From NCBI RefSeq assembly GCF_026212465.1, contig NC_080062.1:5124365-5188364 (forward strand): a DNA stretch of 64,000 bases. Direction: 5' to 3'. The translations under genes were made by a program, and so were the position numbers. The notes below the pieces were generated by a model. The model was given only the letters and a program-made list of their open reading frames with translations. It searched no databases and was not told where the DNA came from. Source of the stretch: Amaranthus tricolor (taxonomy: Eukaryota; Streptophyta; Magnoliopsida; Caryophyllales; Amaranthaceae). This document shows positions 53,698 through 64,000 of the stretch, in pieces (position 1 is the stretch's first letter; every line of letters begins with the position of its first letter).

Positions 53698-55605
53698 CCG
53701 TTGGGCATTGTAAGCTTTTTTTTGTTATCATGTATTCATGTTGGAGACTTGGAGCCAAGAGTTGGTGCAAAATAGTTAACATTATCAGGTGAGCTTCTTA
53801 ATTTCTACATCTTAAATTAGGGTAAATGTTGATTTACTAATGAAGATCTTTGTGGTGTCAAGGGAGATATCAATTCAAAAGACTCATTGAAGATTATATC
53901 AAATAATAATGTGACATAAAGTATGTAAAAGTGTCAAATATCATTTACAATTAAATTTCAGAAGATTTAAAAATTAAAACAGTGAGAAAAGAAACAAAAC
54001 ATCATACAACAAGAAGATAACATGGATATAAAAAGTTTGGAAAAACAAAATTAAAGCTATAAACCCAAAATAAAGGCAAAAGTGAATAACTCTAATATAT
54101 CCTCAAATTTTAAAAAAATTATATTGTAGCCTTAAACATTATGTATAAAAAGGCAAAAACGCATGCTCTCGAAGAAAACTAATAATAAATAAAAAATTAG
54201 ATGAGAACAAACACTTTGATGAAGGAAATTATGACTCGGCGTTCTCTAATCCTGCTAGAGAAGTCGAGTCAGCTTTTTGTGGGTTCCAGGGCTAGCTTCA
54301 ATCACCCCGTAAAGTAGTATAGACTTTTTTTCTAGAAAGTTTTTTGATGGAAATTTTTAACTTGTTTTGTTGGATATATTTTAATGTCCTTCTTTTTGTA
54401 ATCTTCTTAATTACATCCTTATATAATGTATCAACCAAAATTTCAATTAAAAACACCTTAAAAATTACAAAATAACTAAATAATTAGTATAATTAGGCAA
54501 TTTAAACTAATTTAAAATTATTTCACAATAAAATCTTTTTAAATGACTAAGAACTAAATTTCATATTAATCATCTTTATTACTCCATGAACCAAAAAACC
54601 CATAATCCAACATTTCCAAAGTCAACAAATGAGTGATTTAGATCAACAAAAAAGGAAAGTAGGAGCATTGGGTCTATCTTTATTGGTGAACTAGTATAGA
54701 AATCTGTAGACTATACGGTTATTTGTATTAAGAAATAAAAGTATTGTGATTTTGAAATAATGATATAATTATATATTATCTTTATCAAGTTAAAAAATTT
54801 TAATGTAAAAGAAGATCTTAAATTTCTTTTAATTTTTTTAAAAAGATTTCTTTTATTATCTTTTACAAAAAATTATTTAATTTTAAAAATAATGATGTTT
54901 AAATAAAGTTTTTAGATGCCATATTATTATTTACCTGATTTAACACAGCATTTATTTAACATAGCATTTAATTAATATGTAATGAATTATGTCTATTGGA
55001 AAACTTTTAATTATTTGAATTAATATTATTTCCTAAATTAAATTGTCATGTAATCACTAAGCTACCATAAGGTAATTACATTTTCAAGTGCTCTAATAAG
55101 TTGACATCTGAAATATTACAACCCTTTTATTATATTGTACTAATATATAACCCCAATGCACAAAGTTTTTAGTATAAAGCTATATATATATATAATTTTC
55201 AAACATATGTAATAATAAACATAATATTAGTAATATACACTGAAGATGAAGTAATATATAATTGTTAAGATATAGTGATTTGATATTGTTAATTTGTGTA
55301 CTAAACTTAAATAGTTTATAGAAGACCTAAAACGTGAGAAATGAAATTGTCTTGTAAGATAAATATAATTGATTCGTTTTTTACATATAGATTTTTTTTA
55401 AAAGATCTTGTTGTTTTTGTTATTTTCTAACCTTGCGATCTGCAATTATGATCGAATTTTTAATAGAATAAAAAAAAAAAAAACTAAAACAATGATGCCA
55501 AACTTAAATCTTACAAAATTAATTTAAATAGTCTATGTGTTTTTTTTTTGTTTGAATGGTCTTTCTCTACGATGCTTAGCTTAGATTAGCTTCTATAATA
55601 TATTA

Positions 55606-56020
55606 GAAAAATTACCTGGAATAATCTAACCTTTTTCATGATTTTCCTATAATAATCTCAACTATTGATTAATCATGAATAATCCCAACTTTAGGGGTAT
55701 TTGTTTAGAGTAAACTTGGATAACCCGATGACCTGCTATACTAGATAATTTACCAAAAAAGTAAATTGAAAATTAATTTAAAATTAGAGAAAAATTTTAA
55801 AAATTTACATATAAAATTTCTGAATAATAAACAAATCATAATTTTTTAAAACATTTTTTAACATTTTTTTCGACATTTTATTTTAATTTATCTTTATTTT
55901 TTAAAAAATAAAACTTGCTTTAGCAAGTCATCCGATTACCGGATTTACCCTCGGCAAATACTCCTTAAAGTTCGGATTATTGTAGGAAAATCATGAAAAC
56001 ATTAGAAAATAAATCCCTAG
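55606..56020. mobile_element. Foldback MITE with long imperfect inverted repeats
   Basis: Left arm has TTTTCATGATTTTCCTATAA (near 55636) and CTTTAGGGGTATTTG. The right arm has the complements CAAATACTCCTTAAAG and TGTAGGAAAATCATGAAAA (55981-55999). Arms extend about 130 bp. Edges are approximate. Confidence 0.7.
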
Positions 56021-56115
56021 GTAAGAAAATAATGCATGTTTAATTGACAAATATTCTACAGAGTTCATTATTTAGGTATACAAAATCTTTAAAATAAGTA
56101 ACTATTTTTTTTATA

Positions 56116-56220
56116 AAAACCTACTTAAAAGGATGTGGTTATTTAGACAATTAGTTGATTATTTAATGAAAACCTACTTAAAAGGATGTGTTGATTTAGA
56201 TAATTAGTTGATTATATAAT
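56116..56220. repeat. 52-bp tandem duplication
   Basis: AAAACCTACTTAAAAGGATG and TTAGTTGATTAT recur in two adjacent copies, the second starting near 56169. Confidence 0.85.
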
Positions 56221-57527
56221 TGCCATATGAGAATGTGTTAACTAATGAAATAATGATATTTAGCGAAGCTCTCATGAGCTGACATCTATTATTTTACAGT
56301 AAAATTTTTATATTGTATGATGATGATGATTATATGATGATTAGTAATACTCATGTAATAAAATAAACAAGAGCTATTCTTGTTACATATCGTCTTTTAA
56401 TGGAAGAGACAATCTCAAATAAAGAGTTTATATTCTTATACTACATATTAGATGGATTATATCACCTAAATATAAAACGCATTCCTCAATAAAACTCTCA
56501 TACTTTATATTAAATGAATTATATAAGATAAATATAAAACGTGCTTTTCGGTGAGATCTACAGAGATAATAGTATTACATAGTAGTACTCATGTGAAGTA
56601 ATAAAGAAACAAAGAAAAAACGTAGAAAATTCCCAATTTGTAATGTTGCTATTAATTTTGACTTGAATCTCACACGTTCATCAATTTGTCAATTACTACA
56701 GCAAATCTTCTTTTTCCGCACAAAATTAAGAGTAACATACAATTTTATTTTTTATTCTTAATTTTTATGGGTTCTTCCATTGGATCTTCCTAAAACCCGG
56801 AGATCAGATCACACCATTAGAAACATGAAGAACAATTTTCACTATATTCTGCTCTGAACAATTCATCACTTCACTCTTTCTTCATTACCCAACTGTTTTC
56901 TTCTTCTTTCACACTATCAGCATTGCAAATCCCAAATTCTCAACACTTTTATCTGTTTGATCTGGTTATGGTTTGTGGAATTCTGCTGTTTTTGGAGGTG
57001 GGTTTTAAATAATTTTGAATTTTGGTTTTGGGTTTTTTAATTAATGTCCAGTTTGATTTTTTGGGTGAAATTTTGTATATTTTGTTGTGGCTATTTCTTG
57101 GTTTTTGCATTGTTTATTGGGTTGCTTGTAATTTGATTTTTCTTTATGTATATTGATTTTGATGAGTATTTTTAATGAGTTGTTGCTTAGAGTTGCCGAC
57201 TACAAAATGGGTTAGAATTAATTTTGTGTTATTGTTTCTTCCTTTTGAATTGTTTTTTTTAGAAAAAAAAAATTATGATCTTGATTTGAGTATATGTGAA
57301 ATGCTCTTGCTACTAAAATGTATTGTTAATGGATGAAGAATTGAAGATGCATATATCATTTCATTTTAAAATCAATCCATTTTTTTGGTGTTTATATACT
57401 AGGATGTTGCTGAAGATTAGAGTAGGTTCTGAGCATGCTCAATACGTAAGACCAGACAAGCCCCATAAAACCAGAGGCTTCAATATTAAATTACGTAAAT
57501 GTTTCAAGATGCAAAGTTAGATAAATA

Positions 57528-57785
57528 CTTCCTCCGTTTTATATTAGTTGCAACATATGAAAAAATGGCACTGTTCATTGATCACTCTTAATTTGTAACT
57601 AATTTTTAATCTATAAGTTAAAACATAGTCAAGTGAGATTTTATTTGATTCATCTCATTGCAAAGATTATTGATATCAAATTTTTATAATTTTTTATTAT
57701 ATATAACTAGATATATTAAGGATAGAATTAGCGCATTAGACTGTGTGAAAAAGTAAATGTTCCAAGTAAATTGGAACGGAGGAAG
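57528..57785. mobile_element. Stowaway-like MITE with TA duplication
   Basis: Ends CTTCCTCCGTT and AACGGAGGAAG are perfect inverted repeats, flanked by TA on both sides (57526-57527, 57786-57787); 258 bp. These are the hallmarks of Tc1/mariner-derived Stowaway MITEs. A decayed copy is at 37421-37680. Confidence 0.9.
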
Positions 57786-58649
57786 TATCATAATTTTTGG
57801 AATGACAGCGTTCAAAGAATTTGTCAATTTTTGGTCTGCCTCTGTTGAAGATTTTTATGTGTTATTTGGTGTATTATAATATTGATGGTGTTATTGATGT
57901 ATTAGCTTGGTATCTTTTCTTGCTCCATATTTTTGTATGGATTACATGTAAATAGCAAGGTGGTTATATATTAGGGGTTCACATGTCATATGTGCTAGGA
58001 TCGATCGTTTTGGTGCAAATTGGAATCCATTAATGTTGATTGTGCTTCACTTGTAGGAATGTGAGTTCTATTTAGGGTTTATGAAATAATTGAAGAGAGA
58101 TTAGGGACTGTTTTTAAGTGCTAAGGTGCAAACTCGATCTCAATACCGTTGTGTATTCTTCACCTTTCGGAATGTGGAAGTATTCAGTTGGTATGAAATA
58201 GCTAAAGAGAGCTTATTGACTGTAATTAAGTGCTAAGGCACGAATTCAATTTTAATAGTGTTGAGTATTCTTCACCTTGTCGGAATGTGAGGTTATTCGG
58301 TTGTGATGAACTAAATGAAGTGAGACTAAGAACTGTGATTTGATGCTATGATGCAAAGTCAATTTAAAAAGTGTTGGGTATTATTCACCTATAGAAATGT
58401 GAGATTTATTCGGTCTTTATGAAATAATTGAAGAGCAATCAGGGTATGTGATTAAGAATATTGTTATTCCTTGAACCCTAAACTATCATAAATTCATAGT
58501 TAGCTAGGTTACATGCATTACAGCATTAGGGGCCTTTGTTAGTGATGTGGGTTCTAGGCTTCTAGCATAGTTGGTAATGTTCGAGTAATGGTTCATTTTC
58601 ATGTGATCTTCTTATCAAGGGTCAATTGCAAACAAAACTGCTTTGTTAT

Positions 58650-58740
58650 TATGAGGGTAATGTTGCGCACATCCGACCTTCCTAACCTCACTTAGGTGGG
58701 AGCCACTTAGTGGCATTGAGTGATGCAATGTTCTTTGTTA
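58650..58740 (-). repeat. SINE-like repeat, reverse orientation
   Basis: Minus strand reads CACTCAATGCCACTAAGTGG, CTCCCACCTAAGTGAGGTTA and GGTCGGATGTGCGCAACATT. It is the 5' part of the family seen in LCMT1 introns. Confidence 0.55.
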
Positions 58741-59420
58741 TAAGTTCCATAGACAACACCAAAAATTTTATTTCACGGTCTATAATCTCTGCCACACACC
58801 GGGTGAATGTAGCTAAACTCGCAAACCACACTGAATATCTCTGTGTTACATAATCATATGTTTTAACCTATGTTACTCGAACTCTTCATTTTGCGTCACG
58901 TACCTGTGTCCAATCCTTCATGCTCAAATATTGGTATGGCACTTAGACACTTCATTTTTGGTGTAAAATTGAATATTTAAACATATCCGACACTTGGACA
59001 CGTACCAATATCCAACATCAGACCCGAGTCCAAGAAACATGGGTTTTAACGAAAGGCAGCACAATATCTTTCCTTTTCTAAGTTCTTTGATTGAGTGTTT
59101 TTTAAAAAATAGTATAAGGTTATCCATTTCCATGTGGAAACAAAAAAGGAGATTTTTTTTGGAGTTAGAATCCAGAAATTTTAGAATCTTTTTTTTCCTT
59201 TGAGCTAAAGATTTAGGTTCCTGCTGGTTGCTCTAGGGTCATTTTCTGACACATGCTTTCGATGTCTTCGTTTTTGCAGGATTTTTGAATTCTCAATGCT
59301 CATGCTGGGTCTAGATCAGTGATCCCTACTATACTTTGACACTATTGTTGTCTGGCATCATCGCATGATCTATATGTTGTTAGGAGAGGCAGATGAAGTG
59401 TTTTAAATTGTTAATAAATA

Positions 59421-62400
59421 ATGGTCTTTGGTAAAATCGCAGAAATAATATCGTCTGCAACAAATCGTTCATCCATGAGGCATTCATCTTCCATTCCATA
59501 CATCCAAGCAGGATTATCACCTCCAAAAGGTTCTAGCAATGGCTTCGGGTTTAGCAGCACGGGGCAGATGAACAACATGAGGTTGTCTTCATCGTTACAA
59601 GATTTTTCCCAATTTTGTCGAATCGACGCTGAGTTCAGTGAGTCAAATGGTGGGTTTGATCTTATTAAAGAAAAACCTCCCCATACTTTTCGTAAAGACA
59701 TATCTAGTCCCAGTTTCTCGAAAGATAAAGTGCCTCAAAGCAATCTGTTTATTCGTAAGAAATGGATTAGAATATTAACAAGCCTTCTTTGCCTGCTTTT
59801 CTTTGGTATCCTTGTGTTTATACTTGGTCGGTTTCTTTATTCTTTGTGGTCCGAAGGCGCTTCCAAGTTTTACGTTGTGCTCGATTGCGGGAGCACTGGA
59901 ACTCGAGTATACATATATCAAACATCTGTCGCAAACAAGAAAAACGGTAATCTTCCCATTGTTTTGGCATCATATTCCGGGGGATATAGAAAGCCAAAAG
60001 GACAAAGTGGTCGTGCTTATAATCGTATGGAGACTGAGCCTGGGCTTGACAAATTGGTACGCAACGCTACTGGTTTGAAGGCTGCATTAAGGCCACTTCT
60101 ACGGTGGGCAGAGAAGCAAATTCCCGCGAATTCGCATAAGTCTACTTCTCTTTTCCTTTATGCTACTGCTGGTGTTCGAAGATTGCGAACACCCGACTCT
60201 GATTGGCTTCTTAATCATGCCTGGTCTATACTAAAACACTCTCGTTTCTCGTGTCAAAGGGATTGGGTCAAGATTATTAGCGGCATGGAGGAAGCATATT
60301 ACGGATGGATAGCACTAAACTATGAAACAGGTGTCTTAGGTTCCATTCCGAAAAAGCCTACTTTTGGTGCCCTTGATTTGGGTGGTTCGTCGCTGCAAGT
60401 CACATTTGAGAGTAACGAACCTGTTCTTAACAAAACTAACTTAAACCTTAGCATTGGACCGGTGAAACATCACCTTAGCGCCTATTCTCTATCTGGGTAT
60501 GGATTAAACGATGCCTTCGACAAATCTGTTGTTCATCTGCTCAAAAGAATGCCAAAACCGAGCAAGGATGATTTAGCTCGGGGGAACTTAGAAATCAAGC
60601 ATCCTTGCTTACATCCCGGATATAAAAGTGAATACTCTTGTTCTCAGTGTGCTTCCGTAAACCAAGAGGCCGGACCCGGGAGTCCTCGTTATGGAGAGAA
60701 GGATATTGGCAAAGGAGGCAAACCGGGAATCCCCGTTCAGCTCATTGGCTCTCCAAATTGGGCTGATTGTAGTGCAGTTGCTAAGGCTGCTGTAAATCTA
60801 TCTGAATGGTCGGATCTTAATCCTGGATTCGATTGTGATGTGCAACCATGTGCTCTTTCTGAAGACCTTCCCCATCCTCGTGGGCAATTTTTCGCTATGT
60901 CTGGGTTCTTTGTCGTCTATCGGTTTTTCAACTTGAGCTCTGAAGCAACCCTTGATGATGTTTTAGAGAAGGGGCATCAATATTGCGGTAAAGATTGGGA
61001 AGTTGCTTATAAAAGCGTTCCTCCGCAGCCCTTTATCGAGCAGTACTGCTTCAGAGCACCCTACATAGTTTCATTGTTGCGGGAAGGCCTGCATATAACG
61101 GATGGTCAGATCATGATTGGCTCGGGTGGTACCACTTGGACACAAGGCGTTGCACTCGTTGAAGCTGGCAAGGCGTTTGCAACTAGAACCGAACTTCACA
61201 CACTTCAATTATTTGATGTGAAGTTAGATCCTGTTGTTCTTTTTGCGATTCTGTTAGTATCCTCGATTTTGTTGGTTTGTGCATTGTCGTGCGCTGGTAA
61301 TTGTGTGCCTAGATTTTTCCGTAGAACCCATCTTCCTATTTTCCGGCATAATAGTGCGCCAGCAGCAGTTATCAATAAGGCATCCCCTTTCCGGTTTCAG
61401 CGTTGGAGCCCCATAACTTCAGGTAAGGTCTCACATCCCCCTTGGATGACAATTTTATTGTTTGATACTTAAGTAGCTTTAGGATGTTTATAGATGATAT
61501 CCTTTGTTTGGATATTGGTCGCTTGATTCTGCTCAGTGTAACATGATTCACCAGTTAATTCTTTTTTGGATTCACGATTCGCTCAAAATGACCCTAAAAT
61601 AGCCCAAAACCGACAATGATTCGTAAGGAAATTAATGAATCATGTAACAATGATTCTGCTAATAGTCCCTCATTTCAGCTTAGGTGTTCTATTTAGTTTT
61701 GCACACTAGCCAACGCAATGATTCAATTCTAAATATTTGTATTTTTGCATGATTAAATTTTAAAAAGGTGATGATAAAATTTATATTTGAGAAGAATTAA
61801 ATAAGATTCCACTTGACTATGTTTTAACTTGTACTCTCATAGATTAAGTATAAAATACAAAATAAGAATAATCGATGAATAGCATCATAAAAATGGGACA
61901 CCTAAGATGAATTAGAGTGCGTAAAGATAACAGTGTGACACACAAGAATGATGGGCTATCCTTGTTTGCATTAGAGGTGTTTAAAACAGATCCGACTTTA
62001 TAACCGAATCTGAATTTACCCTACTTCCAAATGAATTTAAAATTATATAAAAGCCAATGTGGATACAAGACACAATTTTGAACTGACTCGAAATACCTGA
62101 CCTAAAATCTACACGATGACCCGAATGAACACCTAGCTTGCATGCATCTTTTGGTCTGTCGTTTTCAATGTTCACTCATTATCCGTCTGATTAGATTTCA
62201 TGTTACCAAATGACGAAAAATCTCCGCGGTTCTCCAGGTGATTCGAGAGTGAAAATGCCACTAAGTCCAACGGCCATTGGCGATCAAGAAAGGTCATTTG
62301 GCGTTGGACATTCGTTTGGAAGCAACATTCAGCTCACTGATTCTCCTCTATATTCTGCAATCAGTGGTGTGTCACATAGTCCTTCATCATTTAATTTAGG

Positions 62401-62512
62401 GCAAATTCAATTTGACAAGAATGGGTGGAGCCCTCATAGAAGTCAGATGCGTCTCCAAAGTAGACGATCAGCATCCCGAGATGATCTGATTTCTTCTCTA
62501 TCGGATCATTGA
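59421..62512 (+). CDS. APY7: Apyrase 7 (GDA1/CD39 NTPDase)
   Basis: Nucleoside tri/diphosphatase of the GDA1/CD39 family, hydrolysing NTPs and NDPs at the membrane or in the secretory lumen. Arabidopsis APY7 acts with APY6 in pollen wall formation. Two coding exons: 59421-61422 and 62238-62512, joined in phase (2277 nt, 758 aa plus stop). A long cytosolic N terminus (1-116) precedes a transmembrane helix (about 117-140). Apyrase regions: ACR1 DCGSTGTR (155-162), ACR2 LYATAGVRRL, ACR3 GMEEAYYGWIALN, ACR4 GALDLGGSSLQVTF, and a later GSGGTTWTQG. A second helix (LDPVVLFAILLVSSILLVCA) and a basic Ser-rich tail ending RSASRDDLISSLSDH follow, as in APY7. If the 815-bp intron were retained, translation would stop at 61472 and drop the tail. 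The first ATG lies in good context after the UTR acceptor. Confidence 0.95.
61535..61652. mobile_element. Short MITE in the APY7 intron (AGCGAATTATGTGACAC family)
   Basis: Has GTGTAACATGATTCACCAG at one end and TGAATCATGTAACA at the other, with GATTCGCTCAAAATGACCC inside. Related to the copies at 62730 and 32549. Confidence 0.6.
61971..62136. mobile_element. MITE in the APY7 intron, reverse copy of 39222-39408
   Basis: Ends TTAGAGGTGTTTAAAA and TGAACACCTAG. Internal CCCGAATGAACACC and AAATTATATAAAAGCCAATG match the reverse complement of the other copy by eye. Confidence 0.6.
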
Positions 62513-62729
62513 TGAATGCTCAGATCTCCAAAATGCTGGTACGATTTCGGTATTTACTTCGCCTACAAGCCTACAATTAGTCCGATAATCTGAAATTTTA
62601 GGGTAAGTTAGGTTTTTTGGCCTATCTCCAATTTTGGCCCTCTTAGTATATAATTCATTGTTGAAGCTTTACTGTAAAGATATAAATTTTCAAAGCAACC
62701 TAGAGGAACTAGTATAGTCTGTCTCAATT

Positions 62730-62868
62730 AGTATAACATAATTCGCTAGCTAATTCGCGTTTTGAATTCGCGATTCGCTCAAATTTGCCCAAGAATAGCC
62801 TAAAACCGACCATAATTCACTTTTTTCGATTCGCAATTCGCGAGGAAGTTAGCGAATTATGTGACACT
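62730..62868. mobile_element. Short MITE, best copy of the AGCGAATTATGTGACAC family
   Basis: Left ATAACATAATTCGCTAGC and right TTAGCGAATTATGTGAC are inverted. Internal inverted TTCGCG/CGCGA blocks add to the hairpin. About 139 bp, just downstream of APY7. Confidence 0.7.
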
Positions 62869-63406
62869 AGTCTAAACTCTCACTTAGTCACCTCATTGTT
62901 CTGTTATGTGTATTGATTCTATTTAATGTACCTTATACATCTTATACATATTCATATATACACGTTTTTTTTTCTCGAGTTGTATTCGAGGTGTTAGAGA
63001 ACTCTTCTTTTGAGTCCGTTGTTCGTGTTATGAGTAAACCAAGTTCTAGAAACCTTGTAGCACGGTAGAATCTCCATTTATGTTTAAGAGTTCCTGAAAT
63101 TGTTGTGTCGTCTACAATTGATTGTTTTGATCTATAAGATTCCATATTTGACTTTTGCCGAGATTTATTATGTAACGGAATAGGATCCTCTTCATTTCCC
63201 GGTGAGTTCATGAAGGGAATACTGGAAACACTTGAAATGAAGAAGATTCTAACTCTTACGTAAGCTCGTCCTCAAACAATTCGTTATTAGCGATAAGAAC
63301 ATGAGGAAATTGTAAATATTTCGTGCTTTTCTGAGCTTGGCGACTTCCTTCTAATGAGGCACAAATTCCGGTTAGATCATTCACTTGTTATTCATATGCC
63401 TTCAGC

Positions 63407-63661
63407 ATGGAAGCAAAACAAACTTGGCTCAATGCAATGATCAAATCCGTCACATACGCCGCCAGGGCCACCACCGCCATCAACCTCATTACTCTCTCCC
63501 ATAATTTTTCATTTAATAAAAAATCTAATCTTATACTAAAAATAACCAGCTGCTCATCAAAGGGTTCAGATTGGGCATTAGTTTCAACGAACGGGTTTGA
63601 ACTCGGTCAAGGACCGCCCACTTCGGAATGGCTCATGTCGAGGCCACTTCCTAAAATTTAA
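63407..63661 (+). CDS. Unrecognised small open frame (84 aa), doubtful
   Basis: Begins MEAKQTWLNAMIKSVTYAAR, with better codon balance than the surrounding AT-rich frames and an amphipathic start. No domain, signal peptide or splice partner is recognised, and no promoter motif is evident upstream. It could be a small plant protein, a gene fragment or chance. Confidence 0.22.
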   Translation: MEAKQTWLNAMIKSVTYAARATTAINLITLSHNFSFNKKSNLILKITSCSSKGSDWALVSTNGFELGQGPPTSEWLMSRPLPKI

Positions 63662-64000
63662 ATTGTGGGGCCGAGTCAGGTTGATTTGTGTCTAGGCACT
63701 AATGAGCTAGCTTGGAGACATACTGATAGGTCTTGACTAGCTTGTCTATATCATTTCTTTTGGCTAGGAAGATAACTAACTTATGTTTTTCAATATGACA
63801 TCACCACATTGATTTTAGGAAAGTAGTTGCTTTGGTATCATCACCAAAAGCAATTTGATTACATATAAATTTTTCAAATTTTTATTTTTTTTTAAAAAAT
63901 CAATGTTTATTAATCTACTTAAATAAACTATATTAAATTTAAATTAAATCTAAAAATAAATCCATCTAAATTAAATTAAGATTAAATTTCTATATAAAAA

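Larger units (their letters stand above)
53562..56800. other. AT-rich intergenic region upstream of APY7
   Basis: No gene is recognised. Contents: a poly(T) run of about 35 nt at 53660-53694; a CGACTCGG-type fragment at 54236-54280 resembling the LTR at 10842-11539; a foldback MITE and a 52-bp duplication annotated separately; and the APY7 promoter near the end. Confidence 0.55.
56998..59279 (+). other. Probable 5'-UTR intron of APY7
   Basis: A GAG|GTGGGTTTTAAAT donor at 56998 follows a pyrimidine-rich leader-like stretch (from about 56800). TTTTTGCAG|G at 59279 is a strong acceptor 141 bp before the start codon. The interval is T-rich like a plant intron. It contains a Stowaway-like MITE and a SINE-like copy. 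No transcript evidence is available. Confidence 0.5.
62513..64000. other. APY7 3' flank and downstream spacer
   Basis: Holds the presumed APY7 3' UTR (to about 62700), a MITE at 62730-62868, and one unrecognised 84-codon frame at 63407-63661. The end is AT-rich. Nothing else is supported. Confidence 0.55.

Overview
This is nuclear DNA from a flowering plant, almost certainly a eudicot. It is AT-rich, its genes have many introns with plant-type splice sites, and the proteins are plant versions (a SYN1-type REC8, PNGase A, the DUF248 PMT methyltransferases, apyrase 7). Typical plant transposons (MULE, copia/gypsy-type LTRs, Stowaway-like MITEs, SINE-like repeats) fill the spaces. The species cannot be named from the sequence alone.

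Layout. 1-2506: AT-rich spacer. 2507-8376 (-): 20-exon REC8/SYN1 meiotic cohesin kleisin (636 aa). 8377-10560: head-to-head spacer. 10561-25670 (+): 13-exon LCMT1, the PP2A leucine carboxyl methyltransferase (332 aa), whose introns hold two LTRs, MITEs, SINE-like repeats and an RTE-type LINE remnant, and include one GC-AG intron. 27681-28265: a 200-bp unit present nearly three times, directly upstream of an intronless PNGase A gene (28389-30206, +, 605 aa). 31451-37237 (-): 8-exon Golgi-type PMT methyltransferase (683 aa). 37238-44064: spacer with MITEs, tandem repeats, an LTR-like piece and a tRNA-Lys(CUU). 44065-53561: a tRNA-Gly pseudogene, an 8.66-kb Mutator-like element inserted at its 3' end, and an intact tRNA-Gly(UCC). 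53562-56800: AT-rich spacer. 59421-62512 (+): APY7 apyrase (758 aa), with a probable 5'-UTR exon and intron upstream. 62513-64000: little of note.

For REC8, LCMT1, PMT and APY7 the exon chains were built by hand. In each, every junction keeps the reading frame and the joined protein runs from start to stop, so these models are strong.

The most striking region is 44128-52808. A MULE with 108-bp inverted repeats (4 differences, all transitions) and a perfect 9-bp target duplication carries a broken MuDR-type transposase joined to a broken plant-mobile-domain (PMD) gene. The PMD gene is split by one LTR (5-bp duplication ATTAT), which is itself split by a second, antisense solo LTR (5-bp duplication ATGAT). 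The MULE target is the 3' end of a tRNA-Gly gene. The order of events can be read directly from the three nested duplications.

Functional links: REC8 is protected in meiosis by shugoshin-bound PP2A, and LCMT1 methylates the PP2A catalytic subunit, so their head-to-head placement is suggestive, though possibly coincidental. PNGase A, PMT and apyrase 7 all act in or on the secretory pathway but need not be related.
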